Shown here one piece after another: positions 11,713-22,777 of a DNA stretch of 64,000 bases. How positions within the stretch are numbered: position 1 is the stretch's first letter; the number at the start of each line of letters is the position of its first letter. Origin of the DNA: Aurelia coerulea. Taxonomy: Eukaryota; Cnidaria; Scyphozoa; Semaeostomeae; Ulmaridae. The stretch lies in NCBI GenBank assembly GCA_039566865.1, contig CM076954.1, positions 10,052,001 through 10,116,000 of the forward strand, written 5' to 3'. Made by a program: the position numbers and the translations under genes. Below the pieces are notes generated by a model. It searched no databases, was not told the DNA's origin, and was given only the letters and a program-made list of their open reading frames with translations.

Positions 11713-13774
11713 GTTAAAATTGAGTTGCCCAACTTTGCTAGGACAGTTTATGATATTATTGCAAAAGAATGTATTTCTGAACTATATACAATGCAATAAC
11801 ATGAACCAAGATTTATAAAGTTTGATCTCAGAGTAAACAGCTCTTTCTTTGGAGATCCATTACATTATATCCATTTTTGGGGAATTATATTAACATCAAG
11901 AACAACTGTTTAAACCTTAAATGATTGACAGAAAGTATCCCTAAGAGATTCCATATTACGGAAAGAAGATACGCTGTGATGTTATGTTAATATATACCAG
12001 CTGTTGTAGCAATTTTTATTTTAATACAATGTTCTTGTATTATGTCCCGTTATGGTAGGTGTGTATCCTTGAATGTCCCTCTTAGTTACCAAAACAACAT
12101 GTGTAAGAAGGACAATGGGAAGCGGTTGCCAGCAAGATAGAGCTTTTAGAGAATGTATGTAGCCAGCCGCTCTAACTAAAGGCTAAACACATAGGAGAAT
12201 GGGCGATGTGACTAAAGTGGACATTTATCTTACACTAACGGAACATTAAACTTTTGAACTTTAGATGTTTCTAATAAATCAAAAACTGGTGATTTTATAT
12301 TACGCGAATGGCAGGAATGACCGTCCTTGTAGCAACGCAATTTTCCATTGCAAAAGTTATAAGTAATGTGTGTAGAGCGTCACTTACGCGTATTTATTTT
12401 TAAGAACAGCTTATAAGAAACTCAACCCTCAGATCGCCGAGAAATTAATAAACTCCAGTATTGGGAAAATATTCCAAAAGAAACTAGTTGTTTTGTTGCA
12501 AGAAATCCTTAACATATTCTGAATCTGGGTAAAAACATCGGATAGTCTTCAGAATTCTGCAGAAAACCTTAATTTAAAATGTTCACGAAGGTACAGGAAA
12601 TGAACGCGAAGATTGTCTTGCAAACTTAGAAACTCGGCAAAAGCTCTGCACACTGGTAATCTGATATTCTCAAAAAACTCTCAGTATTGGCGTAAATTCT
12701 TGGTGGAAAGATATTCTTTCCTTTCTTTCTTGTTGATTTTTTCTGTCATAACGGAAACATTTTGGCTTTTTTTAAGTCACATCCCTCTCGCTCGTTATCG
12801 CTTTCAACTTCGAAGCGTCCCATCTCCTTGTTGTTTATTGTCCCTTCTCGTTTGCTATTCCTTTCTTTTCCTGTCGTTAGTATTTCACTGCGTCAATTTT
12901 GCTGGACCAAGCGGACAGCTTAACAGGTCAATCGCTATTTAAAAGAAGTTGTTAAAAATGCAGTAGGGCTGATTTTGGTAAAAAGTCTACGATATTTTAC
13001 AAATTGAGTATTTTTGAATAATATATTGAATTTCATACCGTAATCCAAGATAGATTTTAACATCAACATAAAATACGACTCTGAATGATTGATTAAACGA
13101 CGTTACTAACAAATGTCGGTATTTTCAGCAAAATTAACGCTGCAATTATATCAATCTAATTTTCTTGTATAATGTCCCGTTATGTTTAGTGTGTTTCCTT
13201 GCAAGTTCCTCCAAGTGACCCAAAAACAAATATGTGTATGGACAAGATTGGGAATCTAGTTTTACCAACTCATTTGTGCTTTATTAAACGTTTCAAAGAG
13301 TAACCAAAAATGCAAAGAGGAAACTGTTCAGGCCCTATGTTTTGAAGTCTAAGATATGCTCCATGAATCAAGACTGATGTTTTCATATGACACAAATATT
13401 TTTCGCTCCCAAGTTTGAAGCGTCGTTCCCTTACAAATCAACATGTTTGATTTGACTGCCTAAATTTTGCTAGAACAAGCTGACTCAACAACGCAATTGC
13501 TATTGAAGGGATTTTGTTAAAAGTGCATTAGAGCTGACTTTGCTGCGAATTTTTACGCGATGTTATTGAAATTAAAATTTTTCTGATCGATAGAGATCCT
13601 AATAACATAAACCAAGCTTGAAGTTGGTTCTCAAAGGAAGCAGTTTTTCTACATTTTTTGGGGAACGATAAGCATCAATCGTCATCAAAAGAAAAAGTGC
13701 TGCAATTCCATGACAAAATACCAGGTGTACAGGTGTTGCAGAAATGCTGTACTCTAATCTAATGTTCTTGTAAA
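11713..13774. repeat. Decayed satellite monomers, outer edge of array
   Basis: The anchor reappears as TATGTCCCGTTATGGTAGG near 12,041, as AATGTCCCGTTATGTTTAG near 13,167, and only as AATGTCCC near 13,774. The 12.0-12.95 kb stretch still aligns block for block with the array; beyond 12.95 kb the match is patchy and monomers are shortened. A 109-residue open frame at 12,613-12,942 is a by-product of this and resembles no family I know. Confidence 0.75.
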
Positions 13775-14465
13775 ATGTCCCTCTTATACTTTTCTGAAAG
13801 ATCGTATGATGCTGTGCCTGACTATTCTTCTAAACATTATTCTCACAAAAAAGTGTCAGCTCGTCAAGATAAGGCAAAGCAAAGGCGCGCAAGCCATAAA
13901 AATACTTTTCAAAGGCTTGCCCACAATTTTCCAACTTATCGTCAGCAAAGGGTGAAGTTAAGAGACGTGGTTTTTTGCCCCAAGCACTGGGATCGCAGGA
14001 GTAGAAAAGACTGCATTGAGTCCGCAACCCTTTTCGTGACGCTTGCGTGCTGGGCTTCAACATTACTCGAATCCTGTCCTTCTGTCAGATCCGGGCGTCT
14101 TCCCTTCAATAAAAATATTTAGATTTATTAAAAAAGCTAGTATACAGTGCACAGTAATAGCATCAGATTAGAAATTGCTCATTTTGATAGATTTTCTTAT
14201 TACTGTCACGACTTGGCTCAGGATAACAAGCAGCAGCAACATACGATTCTCCAGTTGCTTCAACAAATGAGGTATGTTGCTCATTAAGATCGAAAACATT
14301 CTAGGACGCTTTCTAGACCAAACTTAAGCAATGTTTTCCCAGTATTGGAGTTTGTTAATTTTTTGGCATAAACATTTCTTATGAAAAATATGTGTATTCC
14401 ATTAGGAGGGGAACTTCGGGGTCTGCGGTATTGCTGTTTGCGGTATTTCGGTATCGAACTTTCAC
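13775..14465. other. Unassigned junction, 115-codon ORF of unknown nature
   Basis: Past the last satellite trace the sequence is unique in this window. A plus-strand frame (13,775-14,122) reads 115 codons, rich in Arg, Lys and Ser, and a minus-strand frame of 77 codons overlaps it. I recognise neither, and having both strands open argues against either being a gene. From 14,420 the sequence starts to show degenerate GCGGTAT units leading into the heptamer repeat. Confidence 0.3.
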
Positions 14466-14548
14466 TGCGGTATGCGGTATGCGGTATGCGGTATGCGGTA
14501 TGCGGTATGCGGTATGCGGTATGCGGTATGCGGTATGCGGTATGCGGT
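14466..14548. repeat. Heptanucleotide tandem repeat (TGCGGTA)n
   Basis: About eleven to twelve perfect copies of the 7-bp unit TGCGGTA, preceded from about 14,426 by imperfect copies. Because 7 is not a multiple of 3, every frame stays open and reads the same heptapeptide on each strand (RYAVCGM or its reverse), which explains the overlapping open frames here. Confidence 0.95.
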
Positions 14549-14754
14549 CTTGAAAATGAACGTCCAAACATCATGTAATGCCATTTTCCTGTTGAGGAAT
14601 AAAGCATCTTCGAGACGAATTGACAGGAAAGAAAAACGAAGGAGAGGGGAGTCCATTATCTCTCTCTTGAAAGAGGTACCTGCGGAGGAGAGCACGCAAA
14701 ATTTTTTATCTGAAGAAAAAGAATCAAAATATTTGCACGAATCAAAACTTTGAA

Positions 14755-16064
14755 TGTGGGAAAATCACCCATATTTTCAAATCAGGCAATCCGACAATCT
14801 GGACAGCTTTTTGCCTGTCACGGTAAAGCCTGCTCTATCGAATGTTATCGAGAAGATCATTAATAATCACGGCCTCAGTACCATGAATCGAATGGCCTGT
14901 TGTGCCCAGACCAGATTGGGTTTAGAAAAGGGAGATCTACACAACATGCAGTTACCTTACTGTCAAAAAAGGTTAGATAGAACATTGATAAAGGGCTATG
15001 TAGTGTTCTGTCTATATTGACCTCCGTAAACCCTTCAACACATAATGTCATGCAACCTTGCTGGAAAAATTGCAAAGTTATGGTATAGATTATGTGGAAT
15101 TACAATGGATACGTAATTATCTCATTAATAAGAAACAAAAAGTAATTTTTGACTAAACCAACTAATGCGAAGAAAACGTTACATGTGGTGTCCCACAAGG
15201 ATCCGCCCTGGGGCCCCTTCTCTTTGGGCTAATAATTAATGACATCCATATTCCGTTCATTGATGCTGGCATTATACTATATGCCGACGATACTGCTTTA
15301 TATCATGCAAGAAAGAACTCAAATGAAATAGAACATTTACTTTACAGTCAAATGCAAAAAGTTGCAGACTGGCTTGAAAAAGGTAAAACTGAATTTGTGC
15401 TATATGGATCACATCAACAGTTGTCCAAACAGCCAAACGTATACATAAAAATCTACAGTCAAACTATTCATGAGACAAAATCGCACAAGTACCTTCGTGT
15501 AGATTTGGATAACCATCTGAGCCTACATCAACATTTTGAACAAATGTATATAATATAGCGACAGCCAGAGTAAAGCTTTTTTCTAGTATTTTCGAAAAAG
15601 TCAGCCCTTAAGCAGTAGAATCGATATATAACACAATGATACGGCCACTACTGTTGTACCCACTACAGCATTCCATACCCCAAGGAACTGTAAACATACA
15701 AAATAGAGTAGCCAGAATTTTCAACCCAAGAGCAAAGATAACGTCATGGGACAGTATTGAAAAAGCTTGAAACACAAGGGTAGCCATTGACGTGTGTAAA
15801 TCATTGCAGAATCTACTACCCAAAGACATGAATGGTTACTTCAAAAAATCTCAGCATGAAATAAACATTGAAGGCAATGGCTCTTGTGTTGTTTTACCGA
15901 AAATGCGCACTGAAACTGGAAAAGAGTGGTTTGCCAACCAGGGAGCCCACATTTTTCGATTTGAAAAAGCAACCCACGACGAAATATCCATCTTGCTATT
16001 CAAAAAGAAACAAAACCATCGAAGTCTTTGTAAATGTCCAAAAAAACGTCTTCGACTCCAATAA
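14755..16064 (+). pseudogene. LINE reverse transcriptase relic
   Basis: A decayed non-LTR reverse transcriptase in several frames. Recognisable blocks in order are PVTVKPALSNVIEKI (about 14,810), an IDLRK..NT-like block (15,015), GVPQGSALGPLLF (15,190) and the active-site block LYADDTALYHA (15,280), followed by the thumb region (YLRVDLDNHLSLHQHF) and a C-terminal piece to about 16,064. In-frame stops and at least three frame changes make it inactive. The 5' endonuclease part is missing. The clade looks Jockey/CR1-like, but the copy is too worn to be sure. Confidence 0.85.
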
Positions 16065-17630
16065 AATTCTCATCCTTTAATTTTATATTAAACTATTTTC
16101 ACTTCATTCTACTTTTTGCCTCACGTCTGAACAAGTCAACCTGCCAAAATATTAGTTGTTATGATTATTATTCTATTACTACTTCTTGTTTTGAAAAGTT
16201 TCCTTTCAAACCATTTCACATTCGAATACATGTACACCTTTGAGCCGAATATTAAAACAGTTGAGATCAATGGTATGACAATGATATAAGATCTGTTCCA
16301 TATATTCATATTTTCTGCCGTCAATGCAGTTTTCCTGAAAGTGCATTAATGAAACTTTTCCCATCGTTCTCGCATCATTCTTTTGTCTGTTAACTATCTA
16401 AAACTACGAAAACGATCAGATCAAACTACAAATTGTGATAGAGGAAGGTGTATGTAGGTCGCAATCAAACTGCTACAGTCCGGTATACCGTATTAACAGC
16501 GTTGTTTTTTAGTTTCCTAGCGTTAGCGCTATTTTGCAATTTTTTGGTCCAGTATTTGGTTTCATTTTTGTGAAACCAAATACCCTCCATTAGAATTATT
16601 GGGAAAAAAATTACAGATTAATCTACCTTCAATTCAAACCAAATTACTTTCAGTACTAGAAGGAAGATACGTTGAGGAGCAAAAAGATTTTGACTACCCA
16701 CATGGCCAATAAATGAAACATTTTAAACTGCATACAGTTACAGATAGCCCAACACGCGAATAGAAACTTATGAAAAGTGTACTAGAGTCTGTTTGACATT
16801 AGATGTCTGATCCGGATTGCTAAACTACAAAATGATGTCAAGAGCAATAGCATAATAGAGCAATAGCATGATGCCTTTTTCTTATTTTTTAATTCGTTAG
16901 ATGTCAGGTTAGATACGCCTAACATCTAACGAGATACAGAATTTACAAGCAAAAAAAACAACTTATGAAACTTGACGTGGTGGTTGCTTGATACAATATC
17001 AAATGCAAAGAGTCGATCATGTAGATGGGAATATATGTGTTGGGTTGTCATAAGCAAAACTGAATTGCCAAAAAGTGTTTAATATCATATTGTTATCAAA
17101 GTTTTACGGGAGAGTGTATATAGTTTTGGACATTTTCTGGGGCAGGTGTGTAAATGCGTTTCCATATATGACCTTCATTTACCTAGTCCAGTACCCCTCC
17201 TCCCTGGGATTTCAGCGATAATTCACCTTGCCTTCAGAAGTAACAGGAGAACATTCCTTTCTATTAGATCTCAAAATAGACCTTTCCCTATTTCATGAAA
17301 TTCTGAATTGAATGATAGTTTGTACATTTTGTAAAATGTTCAAGTGTGAAGAGAGGTTTTTGAAGCTCTAACGTCACTCAGCATTGGTAACAAAATGTAA
17401 AAGACTCACTCGATCCAAAAAAATTGTAGTATAACTAAAAGGTCTACTGCCGAAAATTTTCCGTGACTTTTGGCACAAATATCTTGGCCTACACTTCTGT
17501 CCAATTAGACATTCCACAGCACTGAATAGATAACGGTTATGGTTCATTTGATGTCCTTGAGCAACTCAAGCATCACAGCTCACTGACTCCTGGTATTCTC
17601 ATTTTCGAATGGGTAGTATTTGTTCGTAAT
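16065..17630. other. Non-coding stretch, two hairpins, no gene seen
   Basis: AT-rich unique sequence. A perfect 13-bp hairpin lies at 16,552-16,583 (GTATTTGGTTTCA, loop TTTTTG, TGAAACCAAATAC) and a looser one at about 16,896-16,931 (GTTAGATGT ... ACATCTAAC). The phrase AGAGCAATAGCAT is tandemly repeated near 16,850. No coding or mobile feature could be supported. Confidence 0.4.
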
Positions 17631-18030
17631 ATTACACACTTGCCGGGACCAGCAGCTTCAAATGTTTACACACCCAACTTATCGGGACATGGTGTGTAAG
17701 CATTCCGGAGTGTTTTTCAGAAGTACAACTCATGTAATACAACACTAGGCACATTTACATTGCATTTCCCACTCTGTTGAGACGGAATTGCCATGGGAAC
17801 ACACAAAAAAACTTTGGTCCCGCTAAGTTGGCATTTTAACTTTTTTTAGTGTAAGTTTTTCACCAACTTCACGGGACCTAACAAAGATGCATCTTTTGAC
17901 GTTTCTACATGGTAAGGACATCGAAAATTGACAGAAAATTAGCGGGACCCTGGGTAAGTCCCGCCAATCACCAATGTCCCGCTAAGGTAGGTGTGTAACA
18001 CAATGGATGTCCCGCTAATGTAGCAGATAT
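17631..18030. repeat. Cluster of CGGGACA / TGTCCCG motifs in both orientations
   Basis: Within 400 bp the core CGGGAC(A/C) or its complement occurs about eight times, usually followed by a TAAG(T/G) and a CACAC or GTGTG flank: near 17,645, 17,676, 17,819, 17,873, 17,942, 17,959, 17,975 and 18,008. Two of them, 33 bp apart, copy the satellite anchor pair (TGTCCCGCTAAGGTAGGTGT here against TGTCCCGTTATGGTAGGTGT in the satellite). It may be the end region of a worn transposon; no clean terminal repeats or target duplication were found. Confidence 0.6.
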
Positions 18031-18034
18031 AAGA

Positions 18035-18183
18035 ACATACATACATACATACATACATACCTACATACATACATACATACATACATACATACATACATAC
18101 ATACATACATACATACATACATACATACATACATACATACATACATACATACATACATACATACATACATACATACATACATA
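18035..18183. repeat. (ACAT)n microsatellite
   Basis: About 37 copies of ACAT with one interruption (CCTACAT) near 18,061. Long open frames on the minus strand reading M-Y-V-C repeats are products of the repeat, not genes. Confidence 0.98.
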
Positions 18184-18960
18184 GTGAAAGTAGCCAAATA
18201 TCCATCTAGATTGGTTCCATCTTCGAGTAGACAAGTCAAACACAAGAATTGGTCCAAGAAAGGTAAAGACCAAAGGAAAAAATTAAGCCAAATCAAATTT
18301 ATGATGATAGAAAAAATATCTAGTAAAAAAGCTGAAAATATCCCTCACCTTTCCCGGGAAGAGAACTAGACTTTCAAGCAAAGACGCTTCAACGTCTTTC
18401 CATTCATCTCTGCTCCTTGACAAGTGCTTCGGCTGTAAAGGTAACATTAAATCCATACTTGCTCGAAAACATTAAACATGTAGAAAATATTTTCAAAGAA
18501 CTTGCACTAATATCCAACAAGGGAACTTAAGCGCTGATCATATACTCTTATCGTCATTGAAATAATTGAAATAATCTCTGAAGTGTGCCCTTTTCTGGTT
18601 TCGACCCCTGCCCTGTAGAATTCCGAGTTGTGCAACTGTGCCTAAAACACAGCAAACATATTCACCGATTTAGGAAATATTTCAGTTTACAGTCTATTCT
18701 GATAGCATTGCAACCCAACAATTAACAAGAGGATTCTGTGAGGCCTGATTTTGACAAAGAAAGTCGATTAGGCACGTGATAGAAGGCTTCTCACACAGTA
18801 AAGATATAGAAGGTAACGAATATAACCACTTTTACAACAGTTTAGAAGGATGCGCTGGAAAACACTATATTGTGCTGAAGTGATAACTATCTTTCAGCAA
18901 ATCATGTTTATGATCGGCCTTTCAAACTGAAATGACAGCAATGATAAGAAGCTTTCTTAC
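18184..18960. other. Non-coding stretch, possible intron
   Basis: No protein family, repeat or mobile element could be supported. If the candidate exon at 18,961-19,100 is real, this lies in the intron downstream of it. Confidence 0.3.
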
Positions 18961-19100
18961 CTTTACAAGCAAAGAACTACTGTCCACAAGGTGATCCAGT
19001 ATGATACGCATTGAAAGTAGCTGAGTGTCGTCATCTTCTTCTGTTCGATGATATTTCCTTTCTCTTTCATGAGACACATCTCTAGACCTTGGAGCACGCT
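18961..19100 (-). CDS. Candidate host exon (140 nt), unknown protein
   Basis: On the minus strand a 140-nt open stretch is bounded by a strong acceptor (TGTTTTTACAG just before 19,100) and a strong donor (AAAG then GTAAGAAAGC at 18,960). It starts with two bases of a split codon and ends on a codon boundary. It codes for about 46 residues: a charged Arg/Glu/Asp part (HERERKYHRTEEDDD) and then a helix-like part (SMRIILDHLVDSSSLLVK). I do not recognise the protein. The upstream candidate exon at 24,568-24,624 ends with one base of a codon, so the two join in phase. A chance ORF with splice-like edges is the alternative. Confidence 0.4.
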
Positions 19101-19329
19101 CTGTAAAAACATCGCACAATGTATCTACATTTAAACTATGCCTTCAATTCGTTTTTGCAAATAAGAAGGGTGCTTGGTTGTTTTATTCCCTGCAATAAAA
19201 ACTGCATCCACTTATTTCCACGATAGAAAACAGTCTCAACTCCCGAGGACATTGAACGTCACTGCCAAATCTCCAACTGTAGCTAATGTTTCGTTCTATA
19301 AAAATATCCTTCATGACAGATAAATTTAC

Positions 19330-19790
19330 GTTGGATTTTGTTTTCTAGATTTCAGTCATAAGCAACTGCAGGTTTCTTAAATATGACTGAATGAAATCAA
19401 ATAAACACTCTCGTTAACTGCCGTAGTTTCATCATCCGCGTAACAGGATGCACGGGCAAGGGCATGCAGTTGTAAACTGGCCAATTTGCACAAATGTTGA
19501 CATGTTTTTTCGAAAGAAAGCGATCGATACAAACTTGCACTGAGAAAACTCTTCTCTTTCATTCGCATGGGCCTCGCCTATTTTTGATGGAAATTCATTA
19601 TTTCCCCTTCCTCCAAAAGAAATGAAATGCCACTATCTGCATTTAGTATCATAGAAATTCTTGGGAACCATTCAGTTAGTTTGAAGATATCATGCCCAAT
19701 GGTAGTTTCGATATAAAGTCGACGCGCATGAATAGTTGTATCATCCGCATAATTACAAACTTGGATCTCTCCTAGAAACACAACAAGATT
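19330..19790 (-). pseudogene. LINE reverse transcriptase relic (palm and thumb)
   Basis: On the minus strand the block IQVCNYADDTTIHARRL (19,700-19,770) is a reverse-transcriptase active site with intact Y-A-D-D, followed by LTEWFPR..MILNAD and then, in another frame, KLASLQLHALARASCY, which is the usual thumb block of this LINE type (K.LHALAR.S.YM). Stops and frame changes occur throughout. A further piece with the GSVLGP block lies at 21,267-21,345, separated by a MITE; both may be from one old copy. Confidence 0.75.
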
Positions 19791-19956
19791 AAAACGTCCA
19801 CTGTCATCAGTCAGCTTTTCATGTCATGCGCCCTCTGATGTATGACGTAGGCTTGACAAAAGCGCCCTCGCATTGTTGAAAGGCTCATATCAACCTACGT
19901 ACCATGACACAATAATTCCATTACACCATACAGGAGACGAGAATTTTGCCTTTTAA

Positions 19957-20833
19957 CCCTAATCCTACCGGGCTTTTTTGATCTAACATAGCCAGGGGGG
20001 GGGGGTGTTTTTCAAGCCCCCTCTATAAATAGCCGTGGACCAATGGGAAATCATTGAAAGTTGGCAAAGGGCGTAGTCCTAACTATTCTTAGCCGATTGG
20101 TAGTCTTCAGTGTGGCCACCTCATAAGGTGACGTCACTATGACGTCATAATGCTGGAAAATGTCAAAATATATGGTTTTCCGGCTGATTTATTCTAAAAA
20201 ACGAAATAAAGGTAATGTGAATAGCTTTTTCCATTCTTAATTAGCGCATTATTCATTTCCAATTCAAATATGATGCATATAGGTGTTTTTAGACTATTAT
20301 TTTGGAAGAAAATGACAAAAATTGATGACGTCGGTACTACAAACTGTGTTTTTCCTCCAAAAATTGATAATAATTGGCTCAAAATGCTTTAAACATATTG
20401 CATAACGCAATTCTATACATTTTTAACAATATCTGTTGGAAAAAGCTTCAAAATTTGCCACTATGACCCAAAATGGCGGCCCAAGTGGCGTCATCATTTT
20501 AGAATGCTGACGTCAGCAAATTCCATCGTTATTGATGACAATAGAAAGCTATTTGTTTGCTGATTCTTTTAAAGTACAATAGTCAACATTTGGAACTAAT
20601 TCTAGGAGTAAAAATATCAAAAACATAAATTTTTCTAATTTCCTCCAAATATGGTAGTGTCACCTGTCACGTGACACCCATTGTTTAAATATTTTATTGT
20701 CAAAATGTAGCTAATAGATAATTAATAATTGTCAGAGAGTTTGAGGGTCATAGCTTTTGCTGTTAAAGAATGCTCTGCAAAAAACCGACAAGGGGGTGAA
20801 AAACACCCCCCCCCCCACGGTCGGATTAGGGCT
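19957..20833. mobile_element. piggyBac-type MITE, copy 2 (~0.88 kb)
   Basis: TTAA at 19,953-19,956 and 20,834-20,837. Ends CCCTAATCCTACCGG and the complement of CGGTCGGATTAGGG are inverted, with two odd bases (CT) before the right TTAA. Subterminal G-run/C-run hairpins lie at about 19,995-20,025 (G-run, GTGTTTTTCAAG, C-run) and 20,790-20,818. The interior has three TGACGTCA palindromes (20,129; 20,140; 20,508) and one TCACGTGA (about 20,668). No transposase is present, so it must be moved by a protein made elsewhere. Confidence 0.8.
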
Positions 20834-20837
20834 TTAA

Positions 20838-21266
20838 GAATGCTTGCTAGGTACGTAACTCACAATAGGTAAGCAAACAAAATGCACATGACTTTTGTCA
20901 TGAAGATGAGAAACTAAAATGCAATCTGTTTCCCATTTTCTTTCTTCCTTGAACGAAAAGCACTACCTAGACACAAAAAGCAACTGAACAGCTCAATGAT
21001 AGGGTTGACCTGGACAATATCTACCACTAAGAATAGCCACTCTTTTCCAAATTCTTGATACACGCCTATTGCTCAAGATTTTGCTTAATTAAAGTTAGTG
21101 CAGACATTCGATTTTGTCTTCCAGATAACAATTACAACAGGTTCGGGTCTGCCGTGTTGGACAGCAATGCAAAATTCAACTTCTTTTAAACAAATTCCTG
21201 GTACATAAAATCTTGCAAAAATTTCCTGGGAGCAGCGTTCCCCTGTTCCCACATCTTGTCAGCCTC
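20838..21266. other. Unassigned stretch
   Basis: No gene, tandem repeat or element end could be supported. The right part could be the decayed 3' flank of the LINE fragment that follows. Confidence 0.25.
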
Positions 21267-21345
21267 TGCGGTTAGTGCGGTATATGTTAAACAAAGAGGG
21301 TCCTAATACTGAGCCTTGCAGTACTACTAGGACGAGTTCTTTCCA
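21267..21345 (-). pseudogene. LINE reverse transcriptase fragment
   Basis: A short minus-strand piece reads LQGSVLGPSLFNIY, the conserved block that precedes the active site in LINE reverse transcriptases (usually GVPQGSVLGPLLF). It stops soon after. It probably belongs with the active-site piece at 19.3-19.8 kb, now separated by about 1.5 kb that includes the MITE. Confidence 0.65.
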
Positions 21346-21752
21346 CGTGCTGAATCAACTATTTTTCAGGACAATAGAAAGGAAAAGATTAGCACAAGAT
21401 CATGTCTTTGCCAGACATCACTAAATATAGCCTTACATATTGCGATATCATAGAAGTGAATGTGTTTGGGTTATTGCTCAGGTCAGTATTCATAATCGCT
21501 GAAATCCTTATCTTTATATCTCATTTGTACCGATTTCTATCGGTAGTTGAACGACGGTCAATATTATTCGACCATAAAATGAACGTAGATCAGAATATGC
21601 CACGTGCCTAAGCATAAATCTGGACGGACATTTGTACAAGGAACAATGGAAACAAATTGAGGTAATTCAGTGTTTGTGGAGGTAGCAGAAAATTCACTTG
21701 AAACGACCATTTTCGCCTCTAGAAGTAAGAAAGTGGCGATGTCATTGGCAAA

Positions 21753-22106
21753 TTAGCAAGGAATTTGATGATCTCCGCATACTTTGGTGAGGAATAAGGA
21801 TTTGAACAATATCTTCCTCGGCAGGGATTTGATGATGATTTCGATTGACGAATAAACTAGGATCAGCTTCTTCACTGTTTTATTGTGATTCCCTGTTGAG
21901 CAAGGTTTTCCGAAGGGATACTGGGGTTCAGTCAGAATAGTGTAGCAGTATATCAGTTCAGCGATAAAAGAAACTACCAAGATGTACAGTAATAAGTCTG
22001 TCTCCAGCCATTTACCACTGCATTCTCCAAAAGCTACAACCAGTAGCATCAAAGTTCGAATCACCAATGTTCTTTGCCAAGTCTCATGATCTGATTCAAA
22101 AGACAA
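21753..22106 (-). CDS. Unrecognised 117-codon ORF with two hydrophobic stretches
   Basis: A single open frame with an ATG. It has two hydrophobic segments, around residues 15-27 (VIRTLMLLVVAFG) and 38-61 (LLLYILVVSFIAELIYCYTIL), and a basic C-terminal part. I know no family that fits. There are no splice signals or neighbours to support a gene, so chance is quite possible. Confidence 0.2.
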   Translation of the reverse strand: MSFESDHETWQRTLVIRTLMLLVVAFGECSGKWLETDLLLYILVVSFIAELIYCYTILTEPQYPFGKPCSTGNHNKTVKKLILVYSSIEIIIKSLPRKILFKSLFLTKVCGDHQIPC

Positions 22107-22121
22107 AATTTTGTCTTGCAG

Positions 22122-22355
22122 TCTTCAAAAGGGCCAGGTTGTCAGTACCATGTCATGACTCCAAGTGATGCGAAGAGACGCCAAGTGAACGACTTCATGG
22201 AAACAGGGGAGTTGATGAAGACGCCTAAAAAACTCTGCGTCTCAAATAAGCTTAGTGATTTTTGTACAGCATCCTCAAAAGGTTCACCAAAAAATGCTAA
22301 AAAAGTCAAATCAAAGATTGTCCACTGTATCAATTGTTCCAACAATGTTTTATAA
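22122..22355 (+). CDS. Candidate terminal exon, unknown Lys/Ser-rich protein
   Basis: An acceptor-like run (TTTTGTCTTGCAG ending at 22,121) precedes an open frame of 77 codons to a TAA. The product is polar and basic, with TPSDAKRRQVNDFMETGE and a Ser/Lys stretch, then KIVHCINCSNNVL at the end (a C-x2-C pair). Codon use looks protein-like and it ends shortly before the MITE at 22,415. No family is recognised, and the strand is opposite to the other candidate exons. Confidence 0.25.
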   Translation, partial: SSKGPGCQYHVMTPSDAKRRQVNDFMETGELMKTPKKLCVSNKLSDFCTASSKGSPKNAKKVKSKIVHCINCSNNVL

Positions 22356-22605
22356 TTTGGCAACAGTCACGCATGCACGGCTTTGTATATTTTGAAACAT
22401 CTATCCTTTTCTTTGGGCCTGATTACATGGGAGTTTTCACCATACATTTAGGATATCAGCCCTCTTACCAATTGTGACATTCCAGCTCCTATATCTGCGA
22501 ACGACTTGTAAATTGAATAAAAATATGTTCGTTGCGTGGGGTACTATGTAATTGAACAGTAATATAATATATAAATGATTTAAGTACCAAAAATAGCTAA
22601 GATGT

Positions 22606-22646
22606 TTAAAACACGACGTTTCGAGCATGCACTCGTTATCAAGTGA
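22606..22646 (-). ncRNA. Hammerhead-ribozyme-like motif of the Penelope-like element
   Basis: Minus strand: ACTTGATAACGAG, loop TGCATG, CTCGAAACGTCGTG. The helix CGAG/CTCG is perfect and GAAA follows it, as in a hammerhead helix II and core; CTTGATAA replaces the usual CUGAUGA. Such motifs are typical of Penelope-like terminal repeats. Activity is doubtful because the core differs. Confidence 0.35.
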
Positions 22647-22777
22647 CTCGAAATCAATCGAGCCGAGCAAAGAGAAGAGAAGATTCGACAAATAGGAAGG
22701 AATGCGAGATGCGACGTGACGTAGCGTACATAGGGAATGGGGAATAGGAGGAATGTGAGAAAAGAGTAAGGAAGGAC

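Noticed and set aside
1..13774. CRISPR-like reading of the regular repeats
   Set aside because: The repeats are ~1.1-kb monomers without short direct repeats and unique spacers, and the rest of the window is clearly animal.
14284..14753. Overlapping ORFs with IPHTAYR or RYAVCGM repeats
   Set aside because: A 7-bp repeat stays open in all frames; this is not a repeat protein.
17939..18296. Long minus-strand ORFs made of repeated M-Y-V-C
   Set aside because: Translation of the (ACAT)n microsatellite.
22050..22075. GTTCGAATC as a tRNA B box
   Set aside because: No acceptor stem, A box or clover-leaf could be drawn around it.
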